Part shown: in pieces, positions 24,541-33,409 of the stretch | How the letters are laid out: the number at the start of each line of letters is the position of its first letter | Position numbering within the stretch: position 1 is the first letter of the stretch | From: an uncultured Lachnospiraceae bacterium | GTDB lineage: Bacteria; Bacillota; Clostridia; Lachnospirales; Lachnospiraceae | NCBI GenBank assembly: GCA_910577955.1 | Contig: CAJTNC010000004.1 | Span: 92,446 to 156,445, forward strand | Reading direction: 5' to 3' | DNA length: 64,000 nucleotides | Program-made: the position numbers and the translations under genes | Notes under the pieces: model-generated | Databases searched by the model: none | Told to the model about the DNA's origin: nothing | Seen by the model: the letters and a program-made list of their open reading frames with translations, nothing else

Positions 24541-25245
24541 ATGGGATTAGGGATTGATGCTTATTCACAGCCTTACACAGGTGCGGTAGGAACAGCTTCC
24601 TACGCAAATACACAGACGGCGGCCGGCGGAACAAAGAGCGAAAAAGTGGCTGCTGAGAGCGGCGCTACCGTAGAATTTTCCGATGCGGGAAAGAAAGCCC
24701 TTGAAGAGAGCAAAGATACAACCGATAAAGTAGTGAAAACAGAGACTGCGGCTTCTAAGATTTCCTCGAAAGTCGGTAAAATGAGCGAGAGTGAGAGAAG
24801 CAATCTGGTGGCGAAACTGAAAGCCGATCAGGAGTCAAGACAGAATCAGCTTATGGATATGGTGCATAAGCTGTTCAATAAACAGGCTAATACATACGGT
24901 CAGAGTTCCGATATGTGGAAATTCCTCGCAAGCGGAAAATTCACTGTTGATGCGGCGACAAAATCACAGGCGCAGGCTGATATTGCGGAAGACGGTTATT
25001 ATGGCGTCAAGAAAACTTCTGAGAGAATGTTTGAGTTTGCTATGGCTCTCACCGGCGGCGATGTAGATAAGATGAAAGAAATGCAGTCGGCAGTGGAAAA
25101 AGGCTATAAGCAGGCTGAAAAGACTTGGGGCGGCAAACTTCCCGACATCAGCAAACAGACGCTGGATGCGACAAACCAGATGTTTGAGGATTACTATAAG
25201 GAGCAGGAAGCGGCGGCTCAGAAAGTGAATCCGTTAGAAAACTAA
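24541..25245 (+). CDS. Hypothetical protein, predicted motility-regulon member
   Basis: 234 residues, soluble, rich in Lys, Ala, Glu and Ser, with no signal peptide. The first 50 residues are low-complexity (Ala/Thr/Gly/Tyr). The rest is predicted helical, with a conserved-looking C-terminal part: FEFAMALTGGDVDKMKEM, then AEKTWGGKLPDISKQTLDA and FEDYYKEQ. The GF/GG..K..E..W pattern faintly recalls DUF5610-like proteins, but I cannot confirm this. A strong GGAGGAGG site precedes the ATG. The sigma-D-type promoter upstream and the factor-independent terminator downstream make it a single-gene transcript, so it is probably made with flagella or chemotaxis proteins. Its function is unknown. Confidence 0.75.
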   Translation: MGLGIDAYSQPYTGAVGTASYANTQTAAGGTKSEKVAAESGATVEFSDAGKKALEESKDTTDKVVKTETAASKISSKVGKMSESERSNLVAKLKADQESRQNQLMDMVHKLFNKQANTYGQSSDMWKFLASGKFTVDAATKSQAQADIAEDGYYGVKKTSERMFEFAMALTGGDVDKMKEMQSAVEKGYKQAEKTWGGKLPDISKQTLDATNQMFEDYYKEQEAAAQKVNPLEN

Positions 25246-25270
25246 AATCAATATAGTTTTTATAAAAGGG

Positions 25271-25305
25271 CGGCAGAGTATTGAATACTCTGCCGTTAAT
25301 TTTTT
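25271..25305 (+). terminator. Rho-independent terminator
   Basis: CGGCAGAGTATT (25271-25282) and AATACTCTGCCG (25284-25295) form a near-perfect stem followed by TTAATTTTTT. It closes the sigma-D dependent single-gene unit. Confidence 0.88.
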
Positions 25306-25393
25306 GCAGGAGCAGGAAAAGGCACTGTGAGAGATTTTCTGCGGTATGATCAATAAACATGAATAATTTGATTGATAAAAACAAGAAATACAC

Positions 25394-25432
25394 TTGACAT
25401 ATCGCTCATACTGTATATAATAATATATATAC
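25394..25432 (+). promoter_or_regulatory. Promoter with AT-rich palindromic operator for the first GntR-ABC module
   Basis: TTGACA at 25394-25399, 16-base spacer, TATAAT at 25416-25421. The -10 lies within an inverted repeat, GTATATA (25413-25419) and TATATAC (25426-25432), well placed for repression by the GntR protein encoded just downstream. Confidence 0.7.
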
Positions 25433-25505
25433 GGAATGCGCAGACGTAACAGCGGATATATCAATGTGCAGTAAGTATGCGCATGATGATCCAAATGGAG
25501 GAAGT

Positions 25506-25877
25506 ATGAAAATTATATTATCAAATCAGTCCGAAAAGCCGATCTATCTGCAGATCAAGGAACAGCTTGAAGAACAGATATTGAGCGGAGAAGTCAGAGA
25601 GGACACGGTGCTGCCGTCCATCCGGAAGATGGCCGCGGATCTGAAGGTCAGCGTGATCACCACAACGAGGGCATATAAGGAACTGGAGACGGACGGTTTT
25701 ATTACTACGGTGCCGGGGAAGGGGTGTATTGTTCTTGCACCGGATAACCAGATTTTGCGGGAACAATATCTGCGGCGGATGGAGGACGGATTTATGCAGG
25801 CGAAGACGGCGGCGAAGAAGCTGCAGATGCCCCTTGCGGAGGCACAGGAGATTTTTGAGACGATCTGGAAGATCTGA
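25506..25877 (+). CDS. GntR family regulator, YtrA subfamily
   Basis: About 123 residues: one winged-helix domain (PIYLQIKEQLEEQILSGEVREDTVLPSIRKMA... split here as a motif at residues 11-41) with the recognition segment VSVITTTRAYKELE, and a short helical tail, the size and layout of the YtrA subfamily, which lacks a large effector domain. ATG 25506 sits five bases after GGAGG; the longer in-frame start at 25464 has no such site. It is followed 16 bases later by an ABC ATPase gene. YtrA-type repressors usually control their own ABC transporter operon in response to envelope stress, and the palindrome over the -10 upstream fits that. Confidence 0.9.
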   Translation: MKIILSNQSEKPIYLQIKEQLEEQILSGEVREDTVLPSIRKMAADLKVSVITTTRAYKELETDGFITTVPGKGCIVLAPDNQILREQYLRRMEDGFMQAKTAAKKLQMPLAEAQEIFETIWKI

Positions 25878-25893
25878 AGGAGAGTATTGAGCG

Positions 25894-26796
25894 ATGAATA
25901 GGGAAGATGACAGAAAATATATGGCGGAGGTGCCGATATTGGAGGTGAAAAATCTCTCAAAGCAGTACAAAGGATTTTTGCTTGACAATGTTTCCTTTGT
26001 GCTGCCGAAAGGTTATATTATGGGTTATGTGGGGCCAAACGGCGCGGGGAAGAGCACGACGCTGGGGCTGATCACCCAGACCCGCAGGGCGGACGAAGGT
26101 GTAGCGCTTTTGGACGGGAAGCGGTATGAGGAGGATCCGATCCTGTACAAGGAGAAAATAGGATATGTCAGCAGCGTTTCCTACTTTAGTCCCACGACGA
26201 CCGTAAAGGATGCAGCGCTTTTGCTTGGACAGTTTTATCCGACTTTCTCAAAAGAAAAATTTTATCACTATGTAAAAGTCTGGGATCTGCCGGAGAAGAA
26301 AAAATTTTCCGCCTTTTCCACCGGCATGATGGTAAAACTGATGTTTGCGGCGGTGCTGTCAAGGCAGACGAGGCTTCTGATTTTGGATGAAGCCACAAAC
26401 GGTCTGGATATACTGTTCCGGGAGGAGATATTAAAGCTGCTGCAGCGCTACATCGAGGACGGAGAGCACAGCGTTCTCTTTGCCACACATATTCTGGACG
26501 ATTTAGAGCAGATTGCGGACTATATCGTGATGGTGGAGGACGGCAGGGTGCTTTTGCAGGACACGAAGGAGGCCTTGACGGAAAATTATATTCTGGTAAA
26601 GGGGGACGAATCTCTGCTTGCCGGAGAGGGCGTCAAATATCTGTTGGGGGCAAAACGATCCGCCTACGGTTTTTCCGCTCTGATCAAAGCGGATAACGCG
26701 GCTCTTCTGCCCGCCGGGACAGTTATGGAGAAGCCAAACGTGAGTCAGATCATGAGTTACCTGATGAAAGGACATGAGAAGTTGGAAATAAATTAG
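25894..26796 (+). CDS. ABC transporter ATP-binding protein
   Basis: 300 residues, one ATPase domain: Walker A GPNGAGKST, a signature region reading FSTGMMVKL instead of LSGGQ (common in YtrB/BcrA-type proteins), Walker B LLILDEATNGLD and the switch His in FATHILDDLE. A C-terminal extension of about 80 residues follows the core. Partner of the small permease encoded next, under the GntR repressor upstream. Probably an importer-like or exporter-like ABC-2 system acting on peptides or antibiotics; the direction cannot be told. The start at 25894 has AAGGAGAG nine bases upstream. Confidence 0.9.
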   Translation: MNREDDRKYMAEVPILEVKNLSKQYKGFLLDNVSFVLPKGYIMGYVGPNGAGKSTTLGLITQTRRADEGVALLDGKRYEEDPILYKEKIGYVSSVSYFSPTTTVKDAALLLGQFYPTFSKEKFYHYVKVWDLPEKKKFSAFSTGMMVKLMFAAVLSRQTRLLILDEATNGLDILFREEILKLLQRYIEDGEHSVLFATHILDDLEQIADYIVMVEDGRVLLQDTKEALTENYILVKGDESLLAGEGVKYLLGAKRSAYGFSALIKADNAALLPAGTVMEKPNVSQIMSYLMKGHEKLEIN

Positions 26797-26827
26797 GATC
26801 TGAGGAGCCGGAATAGGAGATACAAAA

Positions 26828-27463
26828 ATGAAACAAATCATTGGTTATATGAAATATGACTATATAAAATTGAAATATGGCATGCGCTTTACGATGCTTT
26901 TGTTTATTGTGATCAGCGGCGTTTTTGCCTCAAAGAGCGGTCTGGGGGCGGTAGGGTATATGTTGTTTGGTGCCATGATTGTAGCCAGTACGACTTTTGG
27001 CCCTTCCGGACAGACGGTATCTTTCGGGGATCTTGTGCCGGGCACTACCATGCAGAAAGTGTTGGGAAAACATTTGATGGAGCTTGTCATAATAGCCTTG
27101 GCCGTAGCGGTCAGTCTGATCGTTGTCAAAGTGATAGAGTTTGCTGGCTTTGACAACGGGGGAGCGGATCTGCAGCTTCTGGCCGGTCTTGTGGGCATTA
27201 CGTTGTTTTTGCTGGCGATTCAGAATGTGCTGCTGTACCTGCTGATACCGGTGTTAGGATGGCAGTTCGCAAACATTATACGCATGATTCCGGGATTTAT
27301 CTTGTTTTTTCTGGTTATGAATGCGAAGACGGCCACGTCTACCGCCCGCATTCTGGCGGAAGTGCGGTTTCCGGGTATGATCATACTGGGAATCGGAGCG
27401 GCAGCTTTGGCTGCAGGAATGTTTCTCTCCTATGGGATAGTGAGAAAACGGGAGGGGAAATAA
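26828..27463 (+). CDS. ABC-2 type permease subunit
   Basis: 211 residues with six hydrophobic segments: near 20-35, 40-56, 86-105, 117-140, 148-165 and 180-203. The N-terminus MKQIIGYMKYDYIKLK is typical of small ABC2 permeases found with YtrA/ATPase pairs. It lies 31 bases after the ATPase gene in the same transcript and supplies the membrane half of the transporter. The substrate is unknown. The unit ends in a 143-base gap with a new promoter and operator for the second module. Confidence 0.85.
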   Translation: MKQIIGYMKYDYIKLKYGMRFTMLLFIVISGVFASKSGLGAVGYMLFGAMIVASTTFGPSGQTVSFGDLVPGTTMQKVLGKHLMELVIIALAVAVSLIVVKVIEFAGFDNGGADLQLLAGLVGITLFLLAIQNVLLYLLIPVLGWQFANIIRMIPGFILFFLVMNAKTATSTARILAEVRFPGMIILGIGAAALAAGMFLSYGIVRKREGK

Positions 27464-27486
27464 AAGAAGCAGGGAAAAAATAAATG

Positions 27487-27552
27487 TTGCGCGGTGGATT
27501 CTCCTGTGTTATGATATGAGTGTATTAGGACTGTTAGTACACTTGGTACACT
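27487..27552 (+). promoter_or_regulatory. Promoter and YtrA-type operator of the second GntR-ABC module
   Basis: TTGCGC at 27487-27492, 17-base spacer, TATGAT at 27510-27515. Just downstream is AGTGTA (27519-27524), 13 bases, TACACT (27538-27543), then a second TACACT at 27547-27552 within a tandem GTACACTTG. The inverted repeat with a 13-base gap agrees with the YtrA operator of Bacillus subtilis as I remember it. Its position over the start point predicts repression. Confidence 0.75.
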
Positions 27553-27606
27553 TGATGAGGCAGTATCGTACCTGCGGTTCCGATATTCAAGAAGGAGAAT
27601 CCCGCT

Positions 27607-27987
27607 TTGATTATTATGTTGGATTATAAGGACACAAGACCGATCTATGAACAGGTCGTGGAAAAATTTCAGACTTTGATATTAAAAGGCGTACTGGAAC
27701 CGGACGAGCAGCTCCCTTCCGTACGCTCTTTGGCGGTTGAGCTGTCGATCAATCCGAATACGATCCAACGGGCGTATGGGGAATTGGAACGTCAGGGCTT
27801 TATCTATACGGTAAAGGGACGGGGGGGTTTTGTACGGTACAATGAGAATCTGCTGGAAGTTAAAAAAGAGAGGCTGAAAAAACAGCTTTTGGAGGTGTTT
27901 AAGGAAGCGGAGGAACTGAATATTTCCGTGGAGGAATTGGTGGAACAGCTGCAAAAAGGCGGCGGGGAGCGAATAGAACATGATTGA
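27607..27987 (+). CDS. GntR family regulator, YtrA-like
   Basis: 126 residues with the single winged-helix domain (PIYEQVVEKFQTLIL, LPSVRSLAVELSINPNTIQRA, then the wing GFIYTVKGRGGFV) and a helical tail; no large effector domain. The TTG at 27607 is used as start because AAGGAG at 27592-27597 is nine bases upstream; the ATG at 27616 would be 18 bases away. It heads a run of six co-directional genes and overlaps the next by eight bases. It is the likely repressor acting at the AGTGTA/TACACT repeat, releasing the operon under cell-wall stress if it behaves like YtrA. Confidence 0.9.
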   Translation: MIIMLDYKDTRPIYEQVVEKFQTLILKGVLEPDEQLPSVRSLAVELSINPNTIQRAYGELERQGFIYTVKGRGGFVRYNENLLEVKKERLKKQLLEVFKEAEELNISVEELVEQLQKGGGERIEHD

Positions 27988-28888
27988 ATTGAGGAATGTG
28001 ACAAAACGGTTTGACAACATCATAGCGGTAGATCATGTCAGCGTAACGATAAAAGAAGGAAATGTTTTTGGGCTGATTGGAACAAACGGCGCCGGAAAAA
28101 GCACTGTACTTAGACTGACCACAGGAATTTACAGACCGGATGAGGGAGAGATCACTATCGATACCCTTCCTGTCTATGACAACAGGGAGGCGAAACGCAA
28201 ATTTTTCTTTATTCCGGATGAACCTTATTTTTTCAACAATGCCGATGCGGCGGAGATGGAACGGTACTATGCCAGAGTGTATGAGACCTTTGACAGCAGA
28301 GGATTTTACGACGGAATGGAAAAATTCGGTCTGGATAAAAAGCGGAAAATCCACACTTTTTCAAAAGGAATGAAAAAGCAGCTTGCTCTTTTGCTCGGCA
28401 TCTATGCGGGAACACAGTATCTGCTTTGTGACGAGACCTTTGACGGGTTAGATCCGGTTATGCGGCAGGGGGTCAAGGGACTTTTGGCGAAAACCATGGA
28501 GGAAAGGCAGTTTACGCCGGTCATCGCTTCCCACAATCTGCGGGAGTTAGAGGATATCTGCGACCATGTGGGACTGCTGCATGGGGGCGGCGTTTTGTTG
28601 TCAAAAGAACTGGAAGAGATGAAGTGCAATATCCAGAAAGTGCAGTGTGTATTGAAAAATCCGGAGGAGTGGCAGATGGCTCTGAAGGATGTGGAAATCA
28701 TACAGGAAGAGAAGAGAGGAACCCTGCATACCTTTACGGTGCGGGGCAGCAGGGAGATGGTAGAGGCTAAATTCGGCAGGCTTGAGACGGTGTTTTTTGA
28801 GATGCTGCCTCTTTCTCTGGAGGAGATTTTCATCAGCGAAACGGAGGTGGCAGGCTATGATGTCAAAAAATTCTTCGTGCAGGACTAA
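27980..28888 (+). CDS. ABC transporter ATP-binding protein, YtrB-like
   Basis: 302 residues. Walker A GTNGAGKST, signature variant FSKGMKKQL, Walker B LLCDETFDGLD with the catalytic Glu, and the switch His in ASHNLRELE, followed by a 90-residue C-terminal domain. The order GntR-ATPase-permease corresponds to ytrA-ytrB-ytrC/D in Bacillus. The gene starts inside the GntR reading frame, so translation is coupled. It should energise the large permease encoded next. Confidence 0.9.
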   Translation: MIELRNVTKRFDNIIAVDHVSVTIKEGNVFGLIGTNGAGKSTVLRLTTGIYRPDEGEITIDTLPVYDNREAKRKFFFIPDEPYFFNNADAAEMERYYARVYETFDSRGFYDGMEKFGLDKKRKIHTFSKGMKKQLALLLGIYAGTQYLLCDETFDGLDPVMRQGVKGLLAKTMEERQFTPVIASHNLRELEDICDHVGLLHGGGVLLSKELEEMKCNIQKVQCVLKNPEEWQMALKDVEIIQEEKRGTLHTFTVRGSREMVEAKFGRLETVFFEMLPLSLEEIFISETEVAGYDVKKFFVQD

Positions 28889-31034
28889 AAAGATACATAG
28901 TGGGCGCCCCGTCTTGTATCTGGCGGCACAGATGAGAGAAAATATGAAAAGGCGGCTGTGGCTGCTTGCCCTTGTCTCCTTTGTGATGTTATTCTGTTAT
29001 CCGTTGACGACGGCGTTGACGTTGAATCGATATCAGGGAAATGAACCGTACGTTTTTTTCTACCGTCATGGGCTTGGTCATAATACGCTGGGATTTGCCG
29101 GCGGGGCAACGGTCTTTTTGCTGACTCTGGGCGGCATATTGTGCGCGGTGGAAGGATTTTCATGGATCTACTCCAGAAAAAAGACAGATATGTATCTCTC
29201 GCAGCCGATCACGGCGGGACGAAGATTTTTGATGATTTACTTAAATGGCATTCTGCTTTACTTTATACCATATACTGTATCGGTGCTTTTGACGCTTTTG
29301 GTGCTTTCGGGATCGGGAGCCGTTTCCGGCGCTCTTTTTCTCAATATCCTGTTTACGCTGCCCTCCGCCCTGATCTATTTTCTGGCGGTGTACAACCTGA
29401 CGTTGATTGCGATGCTGATCAGCGGGAAGCGTGGGACGGCGGGATTTTTTATCCTGATGGGATTCCTGTACGATGTGGTGTTTCGGGCAATGTTTGAAAG
29501 TTACAGCAGCACTTACTTTGCCACCTATGCGGGGAGAGAAGGGGAGAGACAGTTTCTCTCGCCCATCGGCCGTGTGGTAGTCATGCTGGATCACAGCAAT
29601 CTTTCGTGGGGGACGGAGACCGTGACGACGGGGATGGTGATTGAGAATCTGATAAAGCCTCTTTTGCCCGGTATCTTCGCACTGTTTGCGGAGGCGGTAG
29701 TGTTTGGCGCGATAGCCTGGCTTTGCTATAAGAAAAGACCGATGGAGGCAGTCGCACAGGCGGTGGCTTTCCCCGCGGTGAGAGGGCCGGTGAAGGTGCT
29801 CCTTATGCTGCTTGCGGGTCTTCTGGGCAGCGCCTGTTTCTGCGATATATCCGGAAACAACGGACTTTGGGTGGCTCTCTCCGGTCTGGTTTTCGGCGTA
29901 CTGTTTTGTCAGGTGTTATTGGAGATCATTTATGCGGGGGATTTGAAGGCTTTCGGGAGAAACAGGAAGTCGTTTGCAGTGGGAGCCTTGGCAGCAGTGT
30001 TCATGTATCTGTTTTTTGCGCTGGATATCGGCGGTTACGATACTTGGGTGCCAAAGCAGGAAAATGTGGAGAGCGCTGCGATACAGATTTATTTTGGCAA
30101 TAATTACATGTTTGATTATGTGGATGAAAACGGTATGATAACATGGAAGGATAGTGAACGGATCGACGAAATGGAAATGACAGATGTGTCAGCTGTTTTG
30201 TCTTTGGCCGGGGACAGTATGGGAAAAGACGTCGAGGAACCGGAACCGGATACCAGACTAAGGTGTGATGTAAAATATACAATGAAAAACGGAAAAGAAA
30301 AGTACCGAAGTTTTTATATTGATTGGGAGAAGGAGAAGACTGTGTTAGACATTCTCTTTGCAAACAAGGAATATAAGGAGGGAACCCATCAGGTGCTCTC
30401 CGAGGATATGGACAGGATCTTTGAGAAGAGCAGGGTATATTACAGCGACGGCCTGCGGGAGAAGGAGGTGGCGGATAAAAATGCGCTGCCCTTCATGCGG
30501 GCTTACAGGCAGGATCTGCGGGAAATGTCCTTTTCGGACGTGAAGGATACGCTGCCCTGCGGCACGATCCGACTGAGGTACCGGGTGGGTGATGCCGAAT
30601 GCATGTTAGAGTATCCGGTTCTGCCGAACTATAAAAAAACCGTGGAGTATCTGCGGGGGAAAAACATAGAATTGTATCTGAATATCAATCCGGAGGATGT
30701 GGAGAGCATCCGGTTTACGAAGTTTATGGACGAGGATGTTGAGGTGACGGAAAAATCCGGATTTTTTGGCACTTCCGTGAGTAAATCCACAGCGGAAATA
30801 GCCATAGAGAGGGAGTACAGGGGGAAGGCGCAGATCGGCGAGATACTGGGATATCTTTACCCGGCTTCTTTAGTGCAGTGGGCTTATGTGCAGAAAGATA
30901 TGGCGGAAGATATTATTGTGCGGGTGCGGGAGGCCGATAATCCGGCGGCCTGGCACTACGACTGGGATGAGAATTTCATAATGAAGAAAGGTGAACTGCC
31001 GGGATTTGTAAAAAAAGATATGGAGGGCGAATAG
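28857..31034 (+). CDS. Large ABC-2 permease with extracytoplasmic domain
   Basis: About 725 residues from ATG 28857, which lies nine bases after GGAGG and 32 bases inside the ATPase gene; the longer frame start at 28782 has no support. The N-terminal 400 residues hold some ten hydrophobic segments, beginning with RRLWLLALVSFVMLFCYPL, in the ABC-2 permease arrangement. The last 300 residues are soluble, rich in charged residues, and I associate them with DUF6449. It partners the YtrB-like ATPase and may take the role of YtrC plus YtrD. Probably involved in handling a cell-wall precursor or antibiotic; substrate unknown. Confidence 0.82.
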   Translation: MMSKNSSCRTKKIHSGRPVLYLAAQMRENMKRRLWLLALVSFVMLFCYPLTTALTLNRYQGNEPYVFFYRHGLGHNTLGFAGGATVFLLTLGGILCAVEGFSWIYSRKKTDMYLSQPITAGRRFLMIYLNGILLYFIPYTVSVLLTLLVLSGSGAVSGALFLNILFTLPSALIYFLAVYNLTLIAMLISGKRGTAGFFILMGFLYDVVFRAMFESYSSTYFATYAGREGERQFLSPIGRVVVMLDHSNLSWGTETVTTGMVIENLIKPLLPGIFALFAEAVVFGAIAWLCYKKRPMEAVAQAVAFPAVRGPVKVLLMLLAGLLGSACFCDISGNNGLWVALSGLVFGVLFCQVLLEIIYAGDLKAFGRNRKSFAVGALAAVFMYLFFALDIGGYDTWVPKQENVESAAIQIYFGNNYMFDYVDENGMITWKDSERIDEMEMTDVSAVLSLAGDSMGKDVEEPEPDTRLRCDVKYTMKNGKEKYRSFYIDWEKEKTVLDILFANKEYKEGTHQVLSEDMDRIFEKSRVYYSDGLREKEVADKNALPFMRAYRQDLREMSFSDVKDTLPCGTIRLRYRVGDAECMLEYPVLPNYKKTVEYLRGKNIELYLNINPEDVESIRFTKFMDEDVEVTEKSGFFGTSVSKSTAEIAIEREYRGKAQIGEILGYLYPASLVQWAYVQKDMAEDIIVRVREADNPAAWHYDWDENFIMKKGELPGFVKKDMEGE

Positions 31035-31040
31035 AACAGC

Positions 31041-31745
31041 ATGATAAGTAAGGAACCGGTGATACAGGTAAAGGATTTGTATAAAATATACCGTCTGGGA
31101 GAGGAAAAGGTGCGGGCTTTAAACGGCGTGAATTTTACGATAAACCGCGGTGAATTCTGTTCTATCGTGGGAACTTCCGGCTCGGGAAAGTCTACGCTGC
31201 TCAATATGCTGGCGGGTCTTGAGAAACCGACGAAGGGCGAGATCGTCATTGCCGGGGAGCATATCGAGACGAAGAAAGAAAACCAACTGGTTAAATTCAG
31301 GCGGGAACATGTCGGATTTATCTTTCAGTCCTACAATCTTCTGCCGACCTTAAATGCCATAGAGAATGTGGCGCTTCCTCTGACATTTCAGGGCGTGGGC
31401 AAGAAAGCGAGGACGAAGCGGGCATCGCAGCTCTTAAATTTGGTGGGACTGGCCACCCATAAGAAACACAAGCCTACGCAGATGTCCGGCGGACAGCAGC
31501 AGAGGGTCGGTATGGCCAGAGCGCTGGTGGTGGAGCCGGAGATTATATTTGCCGACGAGCCTACGGGAAATCTGGACTCGGTGACCTCCGAGGAGATGAT
31601 GGAACTGATGCGGAAGGTAGTGTATGAGCGGAACCAGACTTTGGTGATGGTGACCCATGACGATCATCTGGCCGGTTACGCGGACCGGATCATACGAATC
31701 AAGGATGGAAAAGTGGTTTCTGTTACACAGCAGGATAGAGCATAG
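31041..31745 (+). CDS. ABC transporter ATP-binding protein, MacB/YtrE type
   Basis: 234 residues, a compact ATPase of the LolD/MacB/YtrE group. Walker A GTSGSGKST, Q-loop IFQSYNLLPTLNAIENV, signature MSGGQQQR, Walker B IIFADEPTGNLD, and switch His in VMVTHDDHLA. These are the energising subunits of mechanotransmission systems that work with an FtsX-type permease, here the gene at 33410, with a secreted partner between them. It begins six bases after the large permease and shares its transcript. The position matches ytrE in the Bacillus operon. Confidence 0.93.
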   Translation: MISKEPVIQVKDLYKIYRLGEEKVRALNGVNFTINRGEFCSIVGTSGSGKSTLLNMLAGLEKPTKGEIVIAGEHIETKKENQLVKFRREHVGFIFQSYNLLPTLNAIENVALPLTFQGVGKKARTKRASQLLNLVGLATHKKHKPTQMSGGQQQRVGMARALVVEPEIIFADEPTGNLDSVTSEEMMELMRKVVYERNQTLVMVTHDDHLAGYADRIIRIKDGKVVSVTQQDRA

Positions 31746-31777
31746 AAAAATTGAAGATAGGAAGGAAGGAAGCAGAG

Positions 31778-33334
31778 ATGAAAAAATGGATAAAACGAGG
31801 GATGGCATTGATGTTGACCGGAGTGGTCATTTTGACCGGAGCCGGGATCACGGGGATGACGGCGCAGGCGACGAGCTCAGGCAACAATCCTGAACCGATC
31901 ATCAAAGAGGTTATCAAGGAAGTGGAAGTGGAGGTAGACAGAGGCCCCTCCAGCACCAGCGAATTTTTATCGCTTTCGGATACTTTTCAGACTCCTACGG
32001 TAATCCACGGGCAGACTGTGGGCATCGGGCTGCCGGTGATCAATTACAGCACGGTGCCGCTTAACGACGTTGTGGTAAGAGCAAAGATATCCAACAAGGT
32101 GACCGAGTGGCCCTTTGTGCCGAATGCGGCCGGAGCGACCAAGACCATCAAGAAGTTTCCGGCTTACGATAATAAAAAGAACATAGAAGACTCCAGACAG
32201 GAATTGGAATTTATTTTTGTGGTGAGGGACGACGTGAAGAGCGGCTACTACAAACTGGAGTTTGACGTGACGTACCTGCGGGATAATCAGGTGGAGGAAG
32301 CCGTGCTGACTACTTATGTGAAAGCGGTGGGAACGGAGGAGAGCGGCTCCTTAGAGGGTGATGATGAAAAAGAGGAAGAGGACGAGCAGGTATCAAAGCC
32401 CCGTATCATCGTGACAGGGTTTGAGACTTCTCCGGCACAGGTCTATGCGGGTGAAACATTTACACTGACGATCCATGTAAAAAATACTTCCCAGACTCAA
32501 GAGGTGACGAACGTGCTGTTCAATATGCAGGCGAAAGAGGAGGGGAAGGATGAAGACAGTACGTTTGCAGCTTTCCTGCCCACATCCGGATCCAGCTCGG
32601 TCTATGTGGATTCCATTGCGCCGGGAGCGTCGAAGAATCTTGTGATCGAGATGTCGGCGAAGTCCGACCTCTCTCAGAAGCCTTATGTGTTGGATGTGGA
32701 GATGAAGTACGATGCAAAGGATTCTACGGATCTGACCGATACGGCCAGCGTTTCCATTCCGATCTATCAGGAACAGCGCTGTGAGACAGGAGACGCGGAG
32801 GTGATGCCTTCGGAGATCAGCGTGGGCGGCCAGACAAACATCATGTTTGACGTATATAATACAGGAAAGACCACACTTTACAATGTCTGGGTGAAATTTG
32901 AGGGTGACAGCATCACAGGCGGCGACAGTTTCCTCGGCACCATCGCTTCCGGGGCGACAGGCAGCGTGGACACTATGGTGACGGGCGCTGCTGCGACGAT
33001 GGACGACGGAAAGATCAAAGCGGTCATCTCCTATGAAAATGAATCCGGTGTGGTGTCGACGATGGAAAAGGAACTGGAGCTGTTCGTGTTGGAGCAAATG
33101 TCAGATGATTTCATCATGGATCCCTCTATGGAGATGGGAGGCGATATGATTGGCATGGAAGAGATGGAAGACGGCACAAATAAATTCCTTCTGCCGATCG
33201 TGATCGGCGCGGTCGTCGTTGTCATCGCTGTCATCATCGTTGTGGTCCGCATCCGGAAAAAGAAAAAAGAGGAGGCGGAGTTGGCGGCGGATCTGGAAGC
33301 ATTAAATGACAGGAACTCCGGCAGCGGGCTGTAA
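31778..33334 (+). CDS. Secreted COG1361-like protein anchored by a C-terminal helix
   Basis: About 518 residues. A signal peptide (MKKWIKRGMALMLTGVVILT, cleavage near AQA-TS) precedes at least three tandem beta-rich domains resembling COG1361/CARDB modules (around 70-190, 215-330 and 340-450): each has the pattern 'V..G....I...V.N.....L.NV.V'. A Met/Glu-rich linker leads to a transmembrane helix at about 472-492 and a basic then acidic cytosolic tail. It lies between the YtrE-like ATPase and YtrF-like permease genes, so it is probably an extracytoplasmic partner of that transporter. ATG 31778 follows GGAAGGAAGCAGAG; no such gene exists in the Bacillus ytr operon as I know it. Confidence 0.8.
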   Translation: MKKWIKRGMALMLTGVVILTGAGITGMTAQATSSGNNPEPIIKEVIKEVEVEVDRGPSSTSEFLSLSDTFQTPTVIHGQTVGIGLPVINYSTVPLNDVVVRAKISNKVTEWPFVPNAAGATKTIKKFPAYDNKKNIEDSRQELEFIFVVRDDVKSGYYKLEFDVTYLRDNQVEEAVLTTYVKAVGTEESGSLEGDDEKEEEDEQVSKPRIIVTGFETSPAQVYAGETFTLTIHVKNTSQTQEVTNVLFNMQAKEEGKDEDSTFAAFLPTSGSSSVYVDSIAPGASKNLVIEMSAKSDLSQKPYVLDVEMKYDAKDSTDLTDTASVSIPIYQEQRCETGDAEVMPSEISVGGQTNIMFDVYNTGKTTLYNVWVKFEGDSITGGDSFLGTIASGATGSVDTMVTGAAATMDDGKIKAVISYENESGVVSTMEKELELFVLEQMSDDFIMDPSMEMGGDMIGMEEMEDGTNKFLLPIVIGAVVVVIAVIIVVVRIRKKKKEEAELAADLEALNDRNSGSGL

Positions 33335-33409
33335 GATTGAACGGGAATCAGAAAAGAGTCACTGTGACAAATACATTTTGCGGATTGTGGAAAGGGCAAG
33401 GTTGTTGAT

